From positions 1 to 41,230 of the IMG/VR virus record IMGVR_UViG_3300036985_003956: DNA of 41,230 bases. One strand, given 5' to 3'. The stretch is from a virus. Of the stretch, positions 14,713 to 22,481 are shown in pieces (the stretch's first letter is position 1; every line of letters begins with the position of its first letter). Made by a program: the position numbers and the translations under genes. Under the pieces are notes generated by a model. That model saw nothing but the letters and a program-made list of their open reading frames with translations. It made no database searches and was not told the origin of the DNA.

Positions 14713-15741
14713 ATGTTTGATTTAGCATTAAAAGTGATTCTCTTTCTCTCTCCGATATGTTACCCCATCGGCAGCCCCTTGGAGACGTTTGATATGCTGT
14801 TCTTCAGGATTGCCTCCGTGGTTTTGTTCATAGCGTATCTCATAGACCGAGATATCGTCCGAGAAATATCCATAAGTACTCGATATCTTATCGCGGCGTT
14901 GATGGGCATTGGTGTGTTCAATGTTTTCGTAAATACATTTCATCCCGTAACCTTGTCATCATTATTCAATCTTCAACTTGCTTGCCTGGACTTATTCCTC
15001 ATCATAACGAAATGCAAAAATCATAAATCGATATTCAAGTGGATAGTTTACGCGGGGATTGTCAATATTGTAATATTTATTCTACAGCGCGTAGGATATG
15101 ATTTTATATTTGATAACGTCAAACAAGAAGTGGGAGATAAACAGCAAAGCGGGATGTTGGGGAATCTTCCGCGATTCACGACGTACTTAGCGTTGATTGT
15201 TCCTTTTGCAATATCAACAAGTTGGATAGGGGCTATACTATTTTTTCTTGTCTCGATATGGGCAATGCAGTTTCCAGTTATTGCGTGTATGTTTGTTGTG
15301 TTATTCATGCTTGCTAATGATAACAGGAAAAAGATTTTTATGGTTTCTTTGCTTGGAATATTCTGCGTGGTGTTCTTTCGCCATATCTTAACATCGTTTG
15401 ATGTTCGATGGAATCAGAATGGTAAATTTGTATTAGATAAATTGTTCAATCGTCCACTATTGGGATACGGGATGGGTTCGAATCCCATAAAAGATAATGC
15501 TGAAGTTATCGGTAACAGTTTTTTACAGTTTATTGTTCAAGTTGGATTTATCGGGCTGGCATGGATTATTTATGCCATGAAGAAAATACGGGTTACGCGA
15601 GATATTGAAACCGTGGCATTGTACTCGATGTTCGCGTTAATGATGATAGAGTACCCACTTGCCATTCAGAAACTTTGGTTAACAATGATTGCGATAGTGG
15701 CGTTTGCCATTATAAAACAGGAGGAGTTATCATGCTTGTAG
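14713..15741 (+). CDS. O-antigen polymerase/ligase-like membrane protein (Wzy/WaaL superfamily)
   Basis: 342 aa from ATG 14713; about ten hydrophobic segments. The most telling motif is near residue 250: FNRPLLGYGMGSNPI then NSFLQFIVQVGFIGL, matching the H/R-x-L-G-x-G...N-x-x-L core of the Wzy_C family. Such proteins polymerise or ligate lipopolysaccharide O-antigen at the inner membrane. In a phage this suggests serotype change that blocks superinfection. The start lies four bases after a terminator and has no good ribosome site. Confidence 0.65.
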   Translation: MFDLALKVILFLSPICYPIGSPLETFDMLFFRIASVVLFIAYLIDRDIVREISISTRYLIAALMGIGVFNVFVNTFHPVTLSSLFNLQLACLDLFLIITKCKNHKSIFKWIVYAGIVNIVIFILQRVGYDFIFDNVKQEVGDKQQSGMLGNLPRFTTYLALIVPFAISTSWIGAILFFLVSIWAMQFPVIACMFVVLFMLANDNRKKIFMVSLLGIFCVVFFRHILTSFDVRWNQNGKFVLDKLFNRPLLGYGMGSNPIKDNAEVIGNSFLQFIVQVGFIGLAWIIYAMKKIRVTRDIETVALYSMFALMMIEYPLAIQKLWLTMIAIVAFAIIKQEELSCL

Positions 15742-16019
15742 CCTACAAGGGGAAAAGTAAGTGTTTGATGACGGATTATAACGGGAAAAGGATTTGTTTC
15801 AATAAGGGACAGCCGGTAGAAATATCAAAAGCGGTTTACGATTCAATGTTGCAGAGTAGACACGTTGAGGTGAATGATTTAGTCCCGGTAACTGCGAGCG
15901 ACGATACGGGTCATCCACATACAGTTTTAGGTATTATCGATAGTAAAAAAGAAGAAGATAAAAAAGAGAATAACAATTCCGACCATCGGGGGCCAGGAAG
16001 ACCTAAATTGAGAAAATAA
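15732..16019 (+). CDS. small protein with AT-hook-like tail (95 aa)
   Basis: AGGAGGAGTTATC precedes ATG 15732; overlaps the previous gene by 10 bases. The N-terminal domain MLVAYKGKSKCLMTDYNGKR, PVEISKAVYDSM is small and probably beta. The tail is acidic/basic and ends RGPGRPKLRK, an AT-hook-like motif. Function unknown. Confidence 0.65.
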   Translation: MLVAYKGKSKCLMTDYNGKRICFNKGQPVEISKAVYDSMLQSRHVEVNDLVPVTASDDTGHPHTVLGIIDSKKEEDKKENNNSDHRGPGRPKLRK

Positions 16020-16038
16020 CTTTAAGACGGAGGAAGAA

Positions 16039-16581
16039 ATGAAAATTAAGTCAGCAATAATCTTAACCTTAGCGGCAATGTTGATTTTTTCTAATGCGTA
16101 TGCGTGGAATGATTCAACAGGAACGAGAAGCAAGAAGGAATCAACGAGCGTTGATGCTAATTCAGTTGTTATTTATGGGAAATATGGAACATCTATTAGA
16201 CCTATGACTGTTGATGCCAACGGATCAAGCGCAGTTGTCGCCACCCCATCTACTGGAACCCGCGTTACTCACCGCGCCACGATAACCGACACTAATGACA
16301 CCTATACCTACGGTTCGGGGGATACAGAGAGAATATCTCTTGCCGGATATAAATATGCAATTGTCGAAATAAAAATAAGCGGGGCAAATGCTAGTTGGGA
16401 TATTACCCCAGAATTTGGAGATGCAACAGCGTCAACGTATTTTAAGTCGACAACTAGGACAGTTACGAGAAATGAGCGTTTTGTGATTGAAGTAGACGGG
16501 GAAACGCTGTTTATGATTAGGTGCGACAATAAACAAGGGACAACTCCGACAATAACCGTATATGTTACGCCGTTTAACTAA
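16039..16581 (+). CDS. secreted beta-rich protein (180 aa)
   Basis: Sec signal peptide (MKIKSAIILTLAAMLIFSNAYA, cleavage after AYA), then a Thr/Ser-rich beta-type body (GSGDTERISLAGYKYAIV...). GGAGGAAGAA precedes the ATG. It lies immediately upstream of the receptor-binding fibre. Role unknown; could be a periplasmic or surface factor. Confidence 0.7.
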   Translation: MKIKSAIILTLAAMLIFSNAYAWNDSTGTRSKKESTSVDANSVVIYGKYGTSIRPMTVDANGSSAVVATPSTGTRVTHRATITDTNDTYTYGSGDTERISLAGYKYAIVEIKISGANASWDITPEFGDATASTYFKSTTRTVTRNERFVIEVDGETLFMIRCDNKQGTTPTITVYVTPFN

Positions 16582-16595
16582 AAGAGGAGGATGGA

Positions 16596-18095
16596 ATGCG
16601 CGATTTAATTGAACCAGATGACGATATAATTATATATAGTTTATATTCCAGAGATGTGAAATGGGGTTTAAAAACTCCTTACGCAACGGCTGGAAACAGG
16701 ATGATTTTAGTTTCCCCTAATTTTTTATCTCTTGAAAATAGCGGAGTTGTTAATGTTTTGAAATTACCGTTAGAGATAGATGTTTCTAACGCAATAAACT
16801 GGGACACAATAACTCCGACGGATTACACAGCTGCATCTGCTCGCGCAGGAAAAGATTTTTATATTTACGCATTAAAATCTTCACATGGTGCTGCCCCTAG
16901 ATTTATTCTTTCCGCAGCCTCAACTTATCCCAGTGGATACACCGCGCTCAATAGCCGCAAGATCGGTGGGTTTCACTGTTTGTGTGTGAGTGTGGGCACG
17001 ATCGCAAGCCATGATTTGACCGATTTTGTGGCGGGTGATGTTTTGCCGGCATCGATCTGGGATTTGAATCATAAACCAAAAGTGGCGAATCCGGAGGGGA
17101 TGGTTTACTCACTGAAGGCGAATATCTGGGTAGGGATATATCTGCCATCCGGAACCGGCGCGTCAACCGCTTCCGTCAACGGCGGGACAATTTCGGATTC
17201 GCGCGATTGGATGGATTTTACCGATGATGGCGCCGCGGTGAATAAGCGTATGCTGCGGGACCGGGAATTCCAAGTTATCGCCGCAGGGTGTAATGAAGGC
17301 ACCAATATTGCTGGAGACTCTGACCCGGTGACAACCGGCGGCCATGTGGACACAGCCGGCAGGCGCATGATCTCTAATATCGGATGCGAGGATTGCGCGG
17401 GCGTCATGCATCAGTGGCTAGATGAGCAAAGTTTCCGTTGTGACCCTGACGGATCAGTTACTGCGGCAGGATTAACGTCTACGATTACCCATGATGACAC
17501 ACCCGGGGGGAACCCTGTATACCTGAGGCAGGCGTCAAGCGGACTGTATTATCTGGCCTCCAATATGGCCGCAGCCGCGGTTGATAAATACATCGGCCCG
17601 GCAAACTATAAGATCCCGGTTAAGCATGAGGCGGGGGCCGCCACAGGCGCAATCGGCCAGGTGTATTTTGACGATGACGCGGCAAACGCGTACGAGAAAT
17701 TACTCTGCAATATCTCGACGATCGCTAAGAATATATTCATCCCGACGAATAACCCGACGTATTTCCTGGAAATTAAACATGACGCAAGCGCGGCCACTAA
17801 CGGCACAGCGGTTAATTTTGACGATGGCGCGGATAACCGCCTGGAATCAAATAATGCCGGCGGCGCAAACGCTACGTTTGATATTTCGCTAAATAGCCAG
17901 ACATTAGCGGATTATACACTCCCCGGGTCTAAGGGAAAACTTTATAGACAAGGGACGTATGGAGACGTAAAGCTAATTGGCGGCCGTGCTTGGTTTGCTG
18001 GCTCGTCTTGCGGCTCCCGCGGGCGTCTTGCGAATACCTGGCGCTGGAATACGAATTCGATTCTCGGCTGCCAGTTCTGCGCGGAAAGTATATAA
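16596..18095 (+). CDS. receptor-binding tail fibre with DGR-type variable C-terminal lectin domain
   Basis: 499 aa. Residues ~1-110 are an AT-rich, probably particle-anchoring part. From about residue 115 (KIGGFHCLCVSVGT..., NHKPKVANPEGM, RDWMDFTDDGAAVNKRML, SNIGCEDCAGVMHQWL) it matches the C-type-lectin-fold targets of diversity-generating retroelements. The end, VKLIGGRAWFAGSSCGSRGR then W-NTNS-LGCQFCAES, is the typical variable region: fixed GG, CGSR, RW and G-x-x-F-A-E-like residues with variable residues between. Base composition becomes GC-rich from about 16940, suggesting domain transfer. No DGR reverse transcriptase or template is in the window. Confidence 0.8.
   Translation: MRDLIEPDDDIIIYSLYSRDVKWGLKTPYATAGNRMILVSPNFLSLENSGVVNVLKLPLEIDVSNAINWDTITPTDYTAASARAGKDFYIYALKSSHGAAPRFILSAASTYPSGYTALNSRKIGGFHCLCVSVGTIASHDLTDFVAGDVLPASIWDLNHKPKVANPEGMVYSLKANIWVGIYLPSGTGASTASVNGGTISDSRDWMDFTDDGAAVNKRMLRDREFQVIAAGCNEGTNIAGDSDPVTTGGHVDTAGRRMISNIGCEDCAGVMHQWLDEQSFRCDPDGSVTAAGLTSTITHDDTPGGNPVYLRQASSGLYYLASNMAAAAVDKYIGPANYKIPVKHEAGAATGAIGQVYFDDDAANAYEKLLCNISTIAKNIFIPTNNPTYFLEIKHDASAATNGTAVNFDDGADNRLESNNAGGANATFDISLNSQTLADYTLPGSKGKLYRQGTYGDVKLIGGRAWFAGSSCGSRGRLANTWRWNTNSILGCQFCAESI
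17978..18092 (+). other. DGR-type variable region
   Basis: Last ~38 codons of the fibre gene. Several variable-looking sites carry GCT, TTT, TCG, TCT, TGC, CTT, ACC, TGG, ATT or CTC where related proteins differ, between conserved CGSRGR and W-NTNS motifs. No second copy (template repeat) was found by eye on either strand. Confidence 0.6.
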
Positions 18096-18116
18096 TAGTC
18101 TTTGTGTGTACCTGAC

Positions 18117-18369
18117 ATGGGAAAATCGCTCTACGGACAAGGTACGACGAAAATAAAATAATCGTTGAAGGAGAGAGGGCAAGGATTGTTCTTTGCGACA
18201 ATGATGGTAAATCGTTAAAGCAACAGGCAAGTGGGCGGCAGCGGTAAGAGCAATGAATAAGAGGCACTGGGTAGGTCTTTACGATACGAAGGCAGAAGCA
18301 GCATTCGCTTACGACAAGGTGGCAAACAAGCTTCATGGGGAGTTTGCTGTTCTTAATAAGGATATCTAA
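18117..18369 (+). pseudogene. decayed HNH-AP2 homing endonuclease remnant
   Basis: Fragments in different frames. First, from ATG 18117, a short start, then RYDENKIIVEGERARIVLCD, the usual N-terminal domain of HNH-AP2 enzymes. After a deletion that removes the HNH core, an AP2 DNA-binding domain (GKWAAAVRAMNKRHWVGLYD, then AEAAFAYDKVANKLHGEFA) ends at TAA 18367-18369. At least one frameshift separates the parts. It lies 22 bases after the fibre gene's stop. Confidence 0.75.
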
Positions 18370-18383
18370 TTACAGGAGGTCTT

Positions 18384-18746
18384 ATGAGAGGGTTTCCGAC
18401 GTATTTTAATACTAAGCAGGATGTGTTAAATGTTATCGCGGTGTATCCGGTGGAGACGAAGGCTTTTTTGAAGCGGTGCCTTGATGAGCGGTTTAGCTGG
18501 CTGCCTTCAAAAACCAAAAAGCAGGAGTTTTTGGTCGCGGGGAAGAAGGCAAGTTTTAGCTCTGCCCAAAAGATGGCTAAGGGTGAAAAATCTGTTATTG
18601 ATGCTACGCACCGGGTGGTGGAGATTAAGGATGAGGCTACGAAGGAAGTTACCGAGCGGTATCAGGAGGAGTATCGGGAAGATCCGAATTGTCAGTTGTT
18701 TCGGCTGGGGTTTACGGTGGATGAGGTGGAGAAGCTGTTGGATTAA
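18384..18746 (+). CDS. hypothetical protein of DGR-fibre neighbourhoods (120 aa)
   Basis: ACAGGAGGTCTT precedes the ATG. MRGFPTYFNTKQDVLNVI, then HRVVEIKD and FRLGFTVDEVEKLL at the C-terminus, is a phage protein that, from memory, follows variable fibre genes in other phages. Possibly a fibre chaperone or assembly factor; this is inference. Confidence 0.65.
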   Translation: MRGFPTYFNTKQDVLNVIAVYPVETKAFLKRCLDERFSWLPSKTKKQEFLVAGKKASFSSAQKMAKGEKSVIDATHRVVEIKDEATKEVTERYQEEYREDPNCQLFRLGFTVDEVEKLLD

Positions 18747-18763
18747 CTATTAGAAAAATAAAA

Positions 18764-19660
18764 GTGAAGAAAATAATACTGCCTCTTATTTTTATATTTT
18801 TATACACCATTGCTTTTTCGCAAAGTTTAAGAAGCACTTGGAAAGATGTCGATGATTTAAGAGATACCGTAACCGATAAAATACCAACTATTAGTGAAAC
18901 GTATTCTCTCGGAACATCAACGTCAAAATGGAAAGATTTATATTTAGGGGGAATTTTAAATGGAGATGATTTTGTTGGAAACTCTTTGACACTCACCGGA
19001 ACTACTACCGACGGTTCAACCTATATCTACACCGGAAAGGACAGCTCTGGATCAACGGTAATACAGCACAACACTAACGGAAATGTAAAATGGGCTTCTC
19101 CTAATTTACGCACACTTAACCTCAGACCGGGGCTTGTAGAAAAATCAAGTAAAAGCAGTGGTACGCCAACACAGGTTTATCGTGGATGTAATACGGGGTA
19201 CTCTATTCCTGTTTGGTCGACCCCTGTAAATGCGGACGAAGAATTATACTGGCGCATGAGAATACCTGTTCGATGGGATGGTACTACTGACCCTCAATTC
19301 GGGGTGTGCGTTACTTTGGCTGCAGGGGAAGATGTGGGGGATAAATTCAAGCTTCAACTTGAATGGCAAACGTCGGCTAAAGGTAACGTCATGGGTACGA
19401 CAACGTCAAGCGTTGTATCTGAACAGACAATACTTACCGGACGTAATGACGCATACGACACTTACTTCGTGTTTTTTACGTTCGATGCCGACAATGTTAC
19501 TAACCCGATAATCGCAGGAGAGATGCTACAAGGCAGAGTTCGCAGGATAGCGGCTTCTTCCCTTGAGGTTACAGGAGAGGTTATTGTTTGGGATTGGTCA
19601 GCTATCTGGCCCGTGGATAAAGTTTATGGCGATTGGTCAGTGAGTGCTAACGATTCATAA
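18764..19660 (+). CDS. secreted/tail-associated protein with signal peptide (298 aa)
   Basis: Starts at GTG 18764. N-terminal hydrophobic signal (KKIILPLIFIFLYTIAFSQS), then SETYSLGTSTSKWKDLYLGG, a motif common near the N-terminus of tail-fibre/tailspike modules, followed by a beta-rich domain with a predicted carbohydrate-binding-like pattern (WTPVNADEELYWRMRIPV region). A signal peptide on a fibre-like protein is odd. It may instead be exported from the infected cell. Confidence 0.6.
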   Translation: MKKIILPLIFIFLYTIAFSQSLRSTWKDVDDLRDTVTDKIPTISETYSLGTSTSKWKDLYLGGILNGDDFVGNSLTLTGTTTDGSTYIYTGKDSSGSTVIQHNTNGNVKWASPNLRTLNLRPGLVEKSSKSSGTPTQVYRGCNTGYSIPVWSTPVNADEELYWRMRIPVRWDGTTDPQFGVCVTLAAGEDVGDKFKLQLEWQTSAKGNVMGTTTSSVVSEQTILTGRNDAYDTYFVFFTFDADNVTNPIIAGEMLQGRVRRIAASSLEVTGEVIVWDWSAIWPVDKVYGDWSVSANDS

Positions 19661-19675
19661 GGGGAGGTGATTCAG

Positions 19676-19747
19676 GTGGCGAAAGCAAAGAAGGTGGCAA
19701 AGAAAGTGGCGCAGAAGAAGAAACGGAAGTATAACCCGGTGGTATAG
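19676..19747 (+). CDS. 23-residue basic peptide with KKRKYNPVV tail
   Basis: GTG start behind GGGGAGGTG with good spacing. The sequence is almost all Lys/Ala/Val and ends KKRKYNPVV, nearly the same as the end of the protein at 11238-11420. It resembles a stand-alone copy of a C-terminal tag. Function unknown. Confidence 0.5.
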   Translation: MAKAKKVAKKVAQKKKRKYNPVV

Positions 19748-19810
19748 TTTTTAGGGCGGCCGGCATTAGCTTTCCGCCAATTTAATCTATCATCTATGGA
19801 CTAACTAAAA

Positions 19811-20203
19811 ATGGTAAAATCCGAAGTTAAAGACGATTTCCACAGTAATCTTGTAAAGGAACTTCGCTGGACGATAGCGATAATTACCACTATCAGCGCG
19901 GGGTTAAATTGGATTCAAAGCCCGGTTAATGTATTGGAGAAACAAAATATTGCCATTCAGACAAGACTGGACTACCTTGAAAACAATCATTTACGGCATA
20001 TGGAAATTGACATTGCAAGGCTGTTTGAAACCCAAGCTGAAGCACAGACGCAGATGCAAAAGCAGTTTGATATGAGTGCGGACAATAATAAACTTCTTCG
20101 TGTTTTATTAAAAGAAAAGGTTTCACAGAGCGATTTGCAGTCAAAGAATTATGCGGATAAAGTAAGCGAAATTACGAGCGACAAGGACTACGATTTAAAT
20201 TGA
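19811..20203 (+). CDS. membrane-anchored coiled-coil protein (130 aa)
   Basis: One weak transmembrane segment at residues ~20-40 (WTIAIITTISAGLNWI), then a long coiled coil (LEKQNIAIQTRLDYLENNHL...). The layout resembles XhlA-type lysis accessory proteins, and it begins the lysis cassette. No strong ribosome site before ATG 19811. Confidence 0.6.
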   Translation: MVKSEVKDDFHSNLVKELRWTIAIITTISAGLNWIQSPVNVLEKQNIAIQTRLDYLENNHLRHMEIDIARLFETQAEAQTQMQKQFDMSADNNKLLRVLLKEKVSQSDLQSKNYADKVSEITSDKDYDLN

Positions 20204-20204
20204 C

Positions 20205-20354
20205 ATGGCAGAAACTTGCGTCATATGCGGCTGGAATGTCTTGACGATAGAGCAGGCACGCACCAACAAGACCTGCGACAAGTGCGCGAAGGAACACGCG
20301 GAGATGTTTCATAGGCTCTACGATATTAAAGAAAACGCAACGAAGGAGGGTTGA
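20205..20354 (+). CDS. zinc-finger microprotein (49 aa)
   Basis: Two C-x-x-C knuckles (CVIC at residues 5-8, CDKC at 24-27) and a helical tail. Starts one base after the upstream stop; ends one base before the holin start. Function unknown. Confidence 0.65.
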   Translation: MAETCVICGWNVLTIEQARTNKTCDKCAKEHAEMFHRLYDIKENATKEG

Positions 20355-20355
20355 G

Positions 20356-20556
20356 ATGGCTACAGATACAAAAGCTTGGTATAAATCGAAGGGGATATGG
20401 ACGGGGATAATTACCGTGGCAGTTGGTGCAGGAACAGCTATATGCCAGTTGTTTGGATATGACCTTAACGCCAATGCAGTATTCGGGCTGGTTATCTCTG
20501 TTTTGGGGGCCTTGGGGCTGTACAGCAGAGCAACGGCTGACACGAAGATAAAGTAA
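20356..20556 (+). CDS. holin (two-helix)
   Basis: 66 aa. TKAWYKSKGIWTGIITVAVGA begins the first helix; the second is AVFGLVISVLGALGLYSR. The opening W-Y-x-S-K-x-x-W and RATADTKIK end match a widespread small phage holin family. It would form the membrane lesion timing lysis. GGAGGG precedes it, and spanin genes follow. Confidence 0.8.
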   Translation: MATDTKAWYKSKGIWTGIITVAVGAGTAICQLFGYDLNANAVFGLVISVLGALGLYSRATADTKIK

Positions 20557-20738
20557 TGGCAAACGCAATCCTGGGAATAATCGGATCGGTGTTACTCATC
20601 ATCATAGGGCTGTGGAAGTGGAACGGCCGCCGGGCCGCGTACAGGCGCGAACAGGCTGAACAGGCACGAAAGGACATGGACAATGCTTCGAAAACTGGCA
20701 ATCCTTCTGATTTTCTCGATTCTTTCGGGCGGCTGTAG
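20556..20738 (+). CDS. i-spanin (Rz-like)
   Basis: 60 aa: N-terminal transmembrane helix (ILGIIGSVLLIIIGLW) and a charged periplasmic helix (RRAAYRREQAEQARKDMD). The o-spanin gene starts inside it in another frame, the classic Rz/Rz1 nested arrangement. Shorter than lambda Rz. Joins inner to outer membrane at the last lysis step. Confidence 0.75.
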   Translation: MANAILGIIGSVLLIIIGLWKWNGRRAAYRREQAEQARKDMDNASKTGNPSDFLDSFGRL

Positions 20739-20889
20739 CACCACGTCGGTATATGTACTTGACCAAGCCGAGCTTGTGCAGGTTAAGACCGGGCAGACTG
20801 TAACCGCTAAATATGATGGGTGGTTTCTTTCTCAGCGCGCAGTTGACCGGGTTATGAACGCGAAGATTAAGGCGGTAAATCTAAAATGA
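20683..20889 (+). CDS. o-spanin lipoprotein (Rz1-like)
   Basis: 68 aa. Lipobox ILSGGC with Cys 18 follows a short hydrophobic signal (LRKLAILLIFSILSGG). It starts 56 bases before the i-spanin stop in another frame. The nested pair shows that the host has an outer membrane. Confidence 0.78.
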   Translation: MLRKLAILLIFSILSGGCSTTSVYVLDQAELVQVKTGQTVTAKYDGWFLSQRAVDRVMNAKIKAVNLK

Positions 20890-21020
20890 CCCAACCATAT
20901 CCCCGGAAACTCAAAAAGATAGAAAGCCTTATGTGGACGTGGCTTTATTTGATTAGGGAACATCTTGGCGCGATCTGTTTGATTGTGCTGGCGTACATCC
21001 TGGGAAGGTGGGGGAGATGA
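20886..21020 (+). CDS. single-pass membrane microprotein (44 aa)
   Basis: Basic N-terminus (MTQPYPRKLKKIESL) and one transmembrane helix (AICLIVLAYILG). Overlaps the o-spanin stop by four bases. One of three tiny membrane genes in a row after the spanins. Confidence 0.65.
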   Translation: MTQPYPRKLKKIESLMWTWLYLIREHLGAICLIVLAYILGRWGR

Positions 21021-21154
21021 CCAATATGCCCTTTTGGCTTAGGCTTATGCTTGTGATACTGACTATCCCACTGATGATGCTTTGTATTGCGGTTGGGGCT
21101 TTGGTTGATGGATGTGCTTTTTTAATAGAGCTGTGGAATGAGGTGTTTAACTGA
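21017..21154 (+). CDS. single-pass membrane microprotein (45 aa)
   Basis: Almost entirely hydrophobic (RLMLVILTIPLMMLCIAVGA). Overlaps its neighbour by four bases (ATGA). Possibly an antiholin or lysis modulator; no direct evidence. Confidence 0.6.
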   Translation: MTNMPFWLRLMLVILTIPLMMLCIAVGALVDGCAFLIELWNEVFN

Positions 21155-21161
21155 GGTGATG

Positions 21162-21281
21162 ATGATTTCAAAACTCTGGATAATCTTAAAGGCTCCGTTC
21201 ATCCTACTCTGGGCAATGGTAATTGTCGGGGGAATGTTTTGGGTTGAGTGGTTTCGGCAGGAATGGGAGGAAGCGATATGA
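21162..21281 (+). CDS. single-pass membrane microprotein (39 aa)
   Basis: Start 21162 is chosen for GAGG five bases upstream; an ATG three bases earlier is also possible. One transmembrane helix (APFILLWAMVIVGGMF) followed by a Trp/Glu-rich tail. Stop overlaps the next start. Confidence 0.55.
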   Translation: MISKLWIILKAPFILLWAMVIVGGMFWVEWFRQEWEEAI

Positions 21282-21730
21282 TATTATGGATAGTGGTGTT
21301 ATCGATTCTAGCCGGCATTTTTGGCAGGATGGGGGGCATTGGCAAGCCGTTTAAAAGTTGGATGAGAGATTGGATTATCCCATTATTTTTTTCAATCGCG
21401 GTATGGAGATGTGGTTTTAGCTTGGGTTATTGGTGGGTATTGGTTATCAATTATATTCCTCTAGGGGGTTCGCTTACAACCTACCTAGACAGCATCTTTG
21501 GATATGACAATTTCTTTGCAGCAGGGTTTATGGTTGGGGTTTCGTCATTCCTGATTCCATTATTTACCGGGCATTGGTGGCTATTTGCGATCCGGGCGAT
21601 ACTCCTTGCGGTAATATGGGGTAGCCTTAACCGGTGGCTCCCGGAACGCATACTTTTCTGGCATAGGGATACAGTAGAGGAGTTTTGTCGGTACGCGGCG
21701 GTTATTGGAACAGCGCCGATGTTAATATAA
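21278..21730 (+). CDS. multi-pass membrane protein (150 aa)
   Basis: Start 21278 follows GGGAGGAAGCGAT. About four hydrophobic segments, with FKSWMRDWIIPLFFSI and TGHWWLFAIRAILLAVIWG. Similar proteins of unknown role occur next to phage lysis or tail genes. Not a recognised holin class. Confidence 0.6.
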   Translation: MILWIVVLSILAGIFGRMGGIGKPFKSWMRDWIIPLFFSIAVWRCGFSLGYWWVLVINYIPLGGSLTTYLDSIFGYDNFFAAGFMVGVSSFLIPLFTGHWWLFAIRAILLAVIWGSLNRWLPERILFWHRDTVEEFCRYAAVIGTAPMLI

Positions 21731-21740
21731 GGGGGTAAAT

Positions 21741-22481
21741 ATGGGATTGGGTCTGATACGCGGTAGCATTTGTACGGCGATAAGTGATAACACGGGTGAT
21801 GACAGTATTGACGCACGGGTGAAGATACGGCGGATAATCAACCGGCGCGGACAATCTTTCTGCGATATTACTAATTTTCCCTTTCTCCGCAGTGATATTT
21901 CTTTATCAATAACCGTTCTGGCGCATACATATTCCGGGGCAAGTTATCTTCCTACTACGTTTAAGCGCGTTGTGGCGGCGTATCTCTTGGATGGTTCTGA
22001 TCGGACACCATTAAAAGAGGTTGGAATCGGGGAATGTTACCAGTGGGGAAACCCGAACGATAATCAAGGTAAGCCGGATGAATTTTGTATAAGCCGGATT
22101 GAAGATGGGTACTGGGAAATAAAGTTTAATCGGCTGCCGGACGCTTCTTATACGGTTTATTTTGAGATAGAATTGCATTGGGTTGATGTTGATGAAAGTT
22201 CATCCGGGGATAGCACTGAATTGTTGATAACGAAAGACTACTACGATTATTTTACTCATTATTGCTGTATTGAACGGTTTGCACAGCAGGGAGATACGGA
22301 GAATTATCAAATATACGATGATAAATGGTTTAATCCTACAAAGCCGCAAACAAGTTTGCTGACGAAGATGTTAAATAAATTATCTTCTCCGGTTAAACAG
22401 CGCGCGGTACAGGTGGATATGGAAATGTGCGGGAGAGTATTTGACACTACCATAAGTGATTATACTACGGAGAAAGCATGA
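21741..22481 (+). CDS. head-tail adaptor-like protein (246 aa)
   Basis: Directly upstream of the nozzle-like gene, where podoviruses encode the adaptor/tail-tube A protein. ARVKIRRIINRRGQSFCDIT and YYDYFTHYCCIERFA fit the helical core of such adaptors. GGGGGTAAAT precedes the ATG. It would dock on the portal. The call is from context plus weak motifs. Confidence 0.6.
   Translation: MGLGLIRGSICTAISDNTGDDSIDARVKIRRIINRRGQSFCDITNFPFLRSDISLSITVLAHTYSGASYLPTTFKRVVAAYLLDGSDRTPLKEVGIGECYQWGNPNDNQGKPDEFCISRIEDGYWEIKFNRLPDASYTVYFEIELHWVDVDESSSGDSTELLITKDYYDYFTHYCCIERFAQQGDTENYQIYDDKWFNPTKPQTSLLTKMLNKLSSPVKQRAVQVDMEMCGRVFDTTISDYTTEKA

Noticed and set aside
16948-18336. Several long minus-strand ORFs under the fibre gene
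   Set aside because: GC-rich coding DNA gives open antisense frames; none has a ribosome site or family match.
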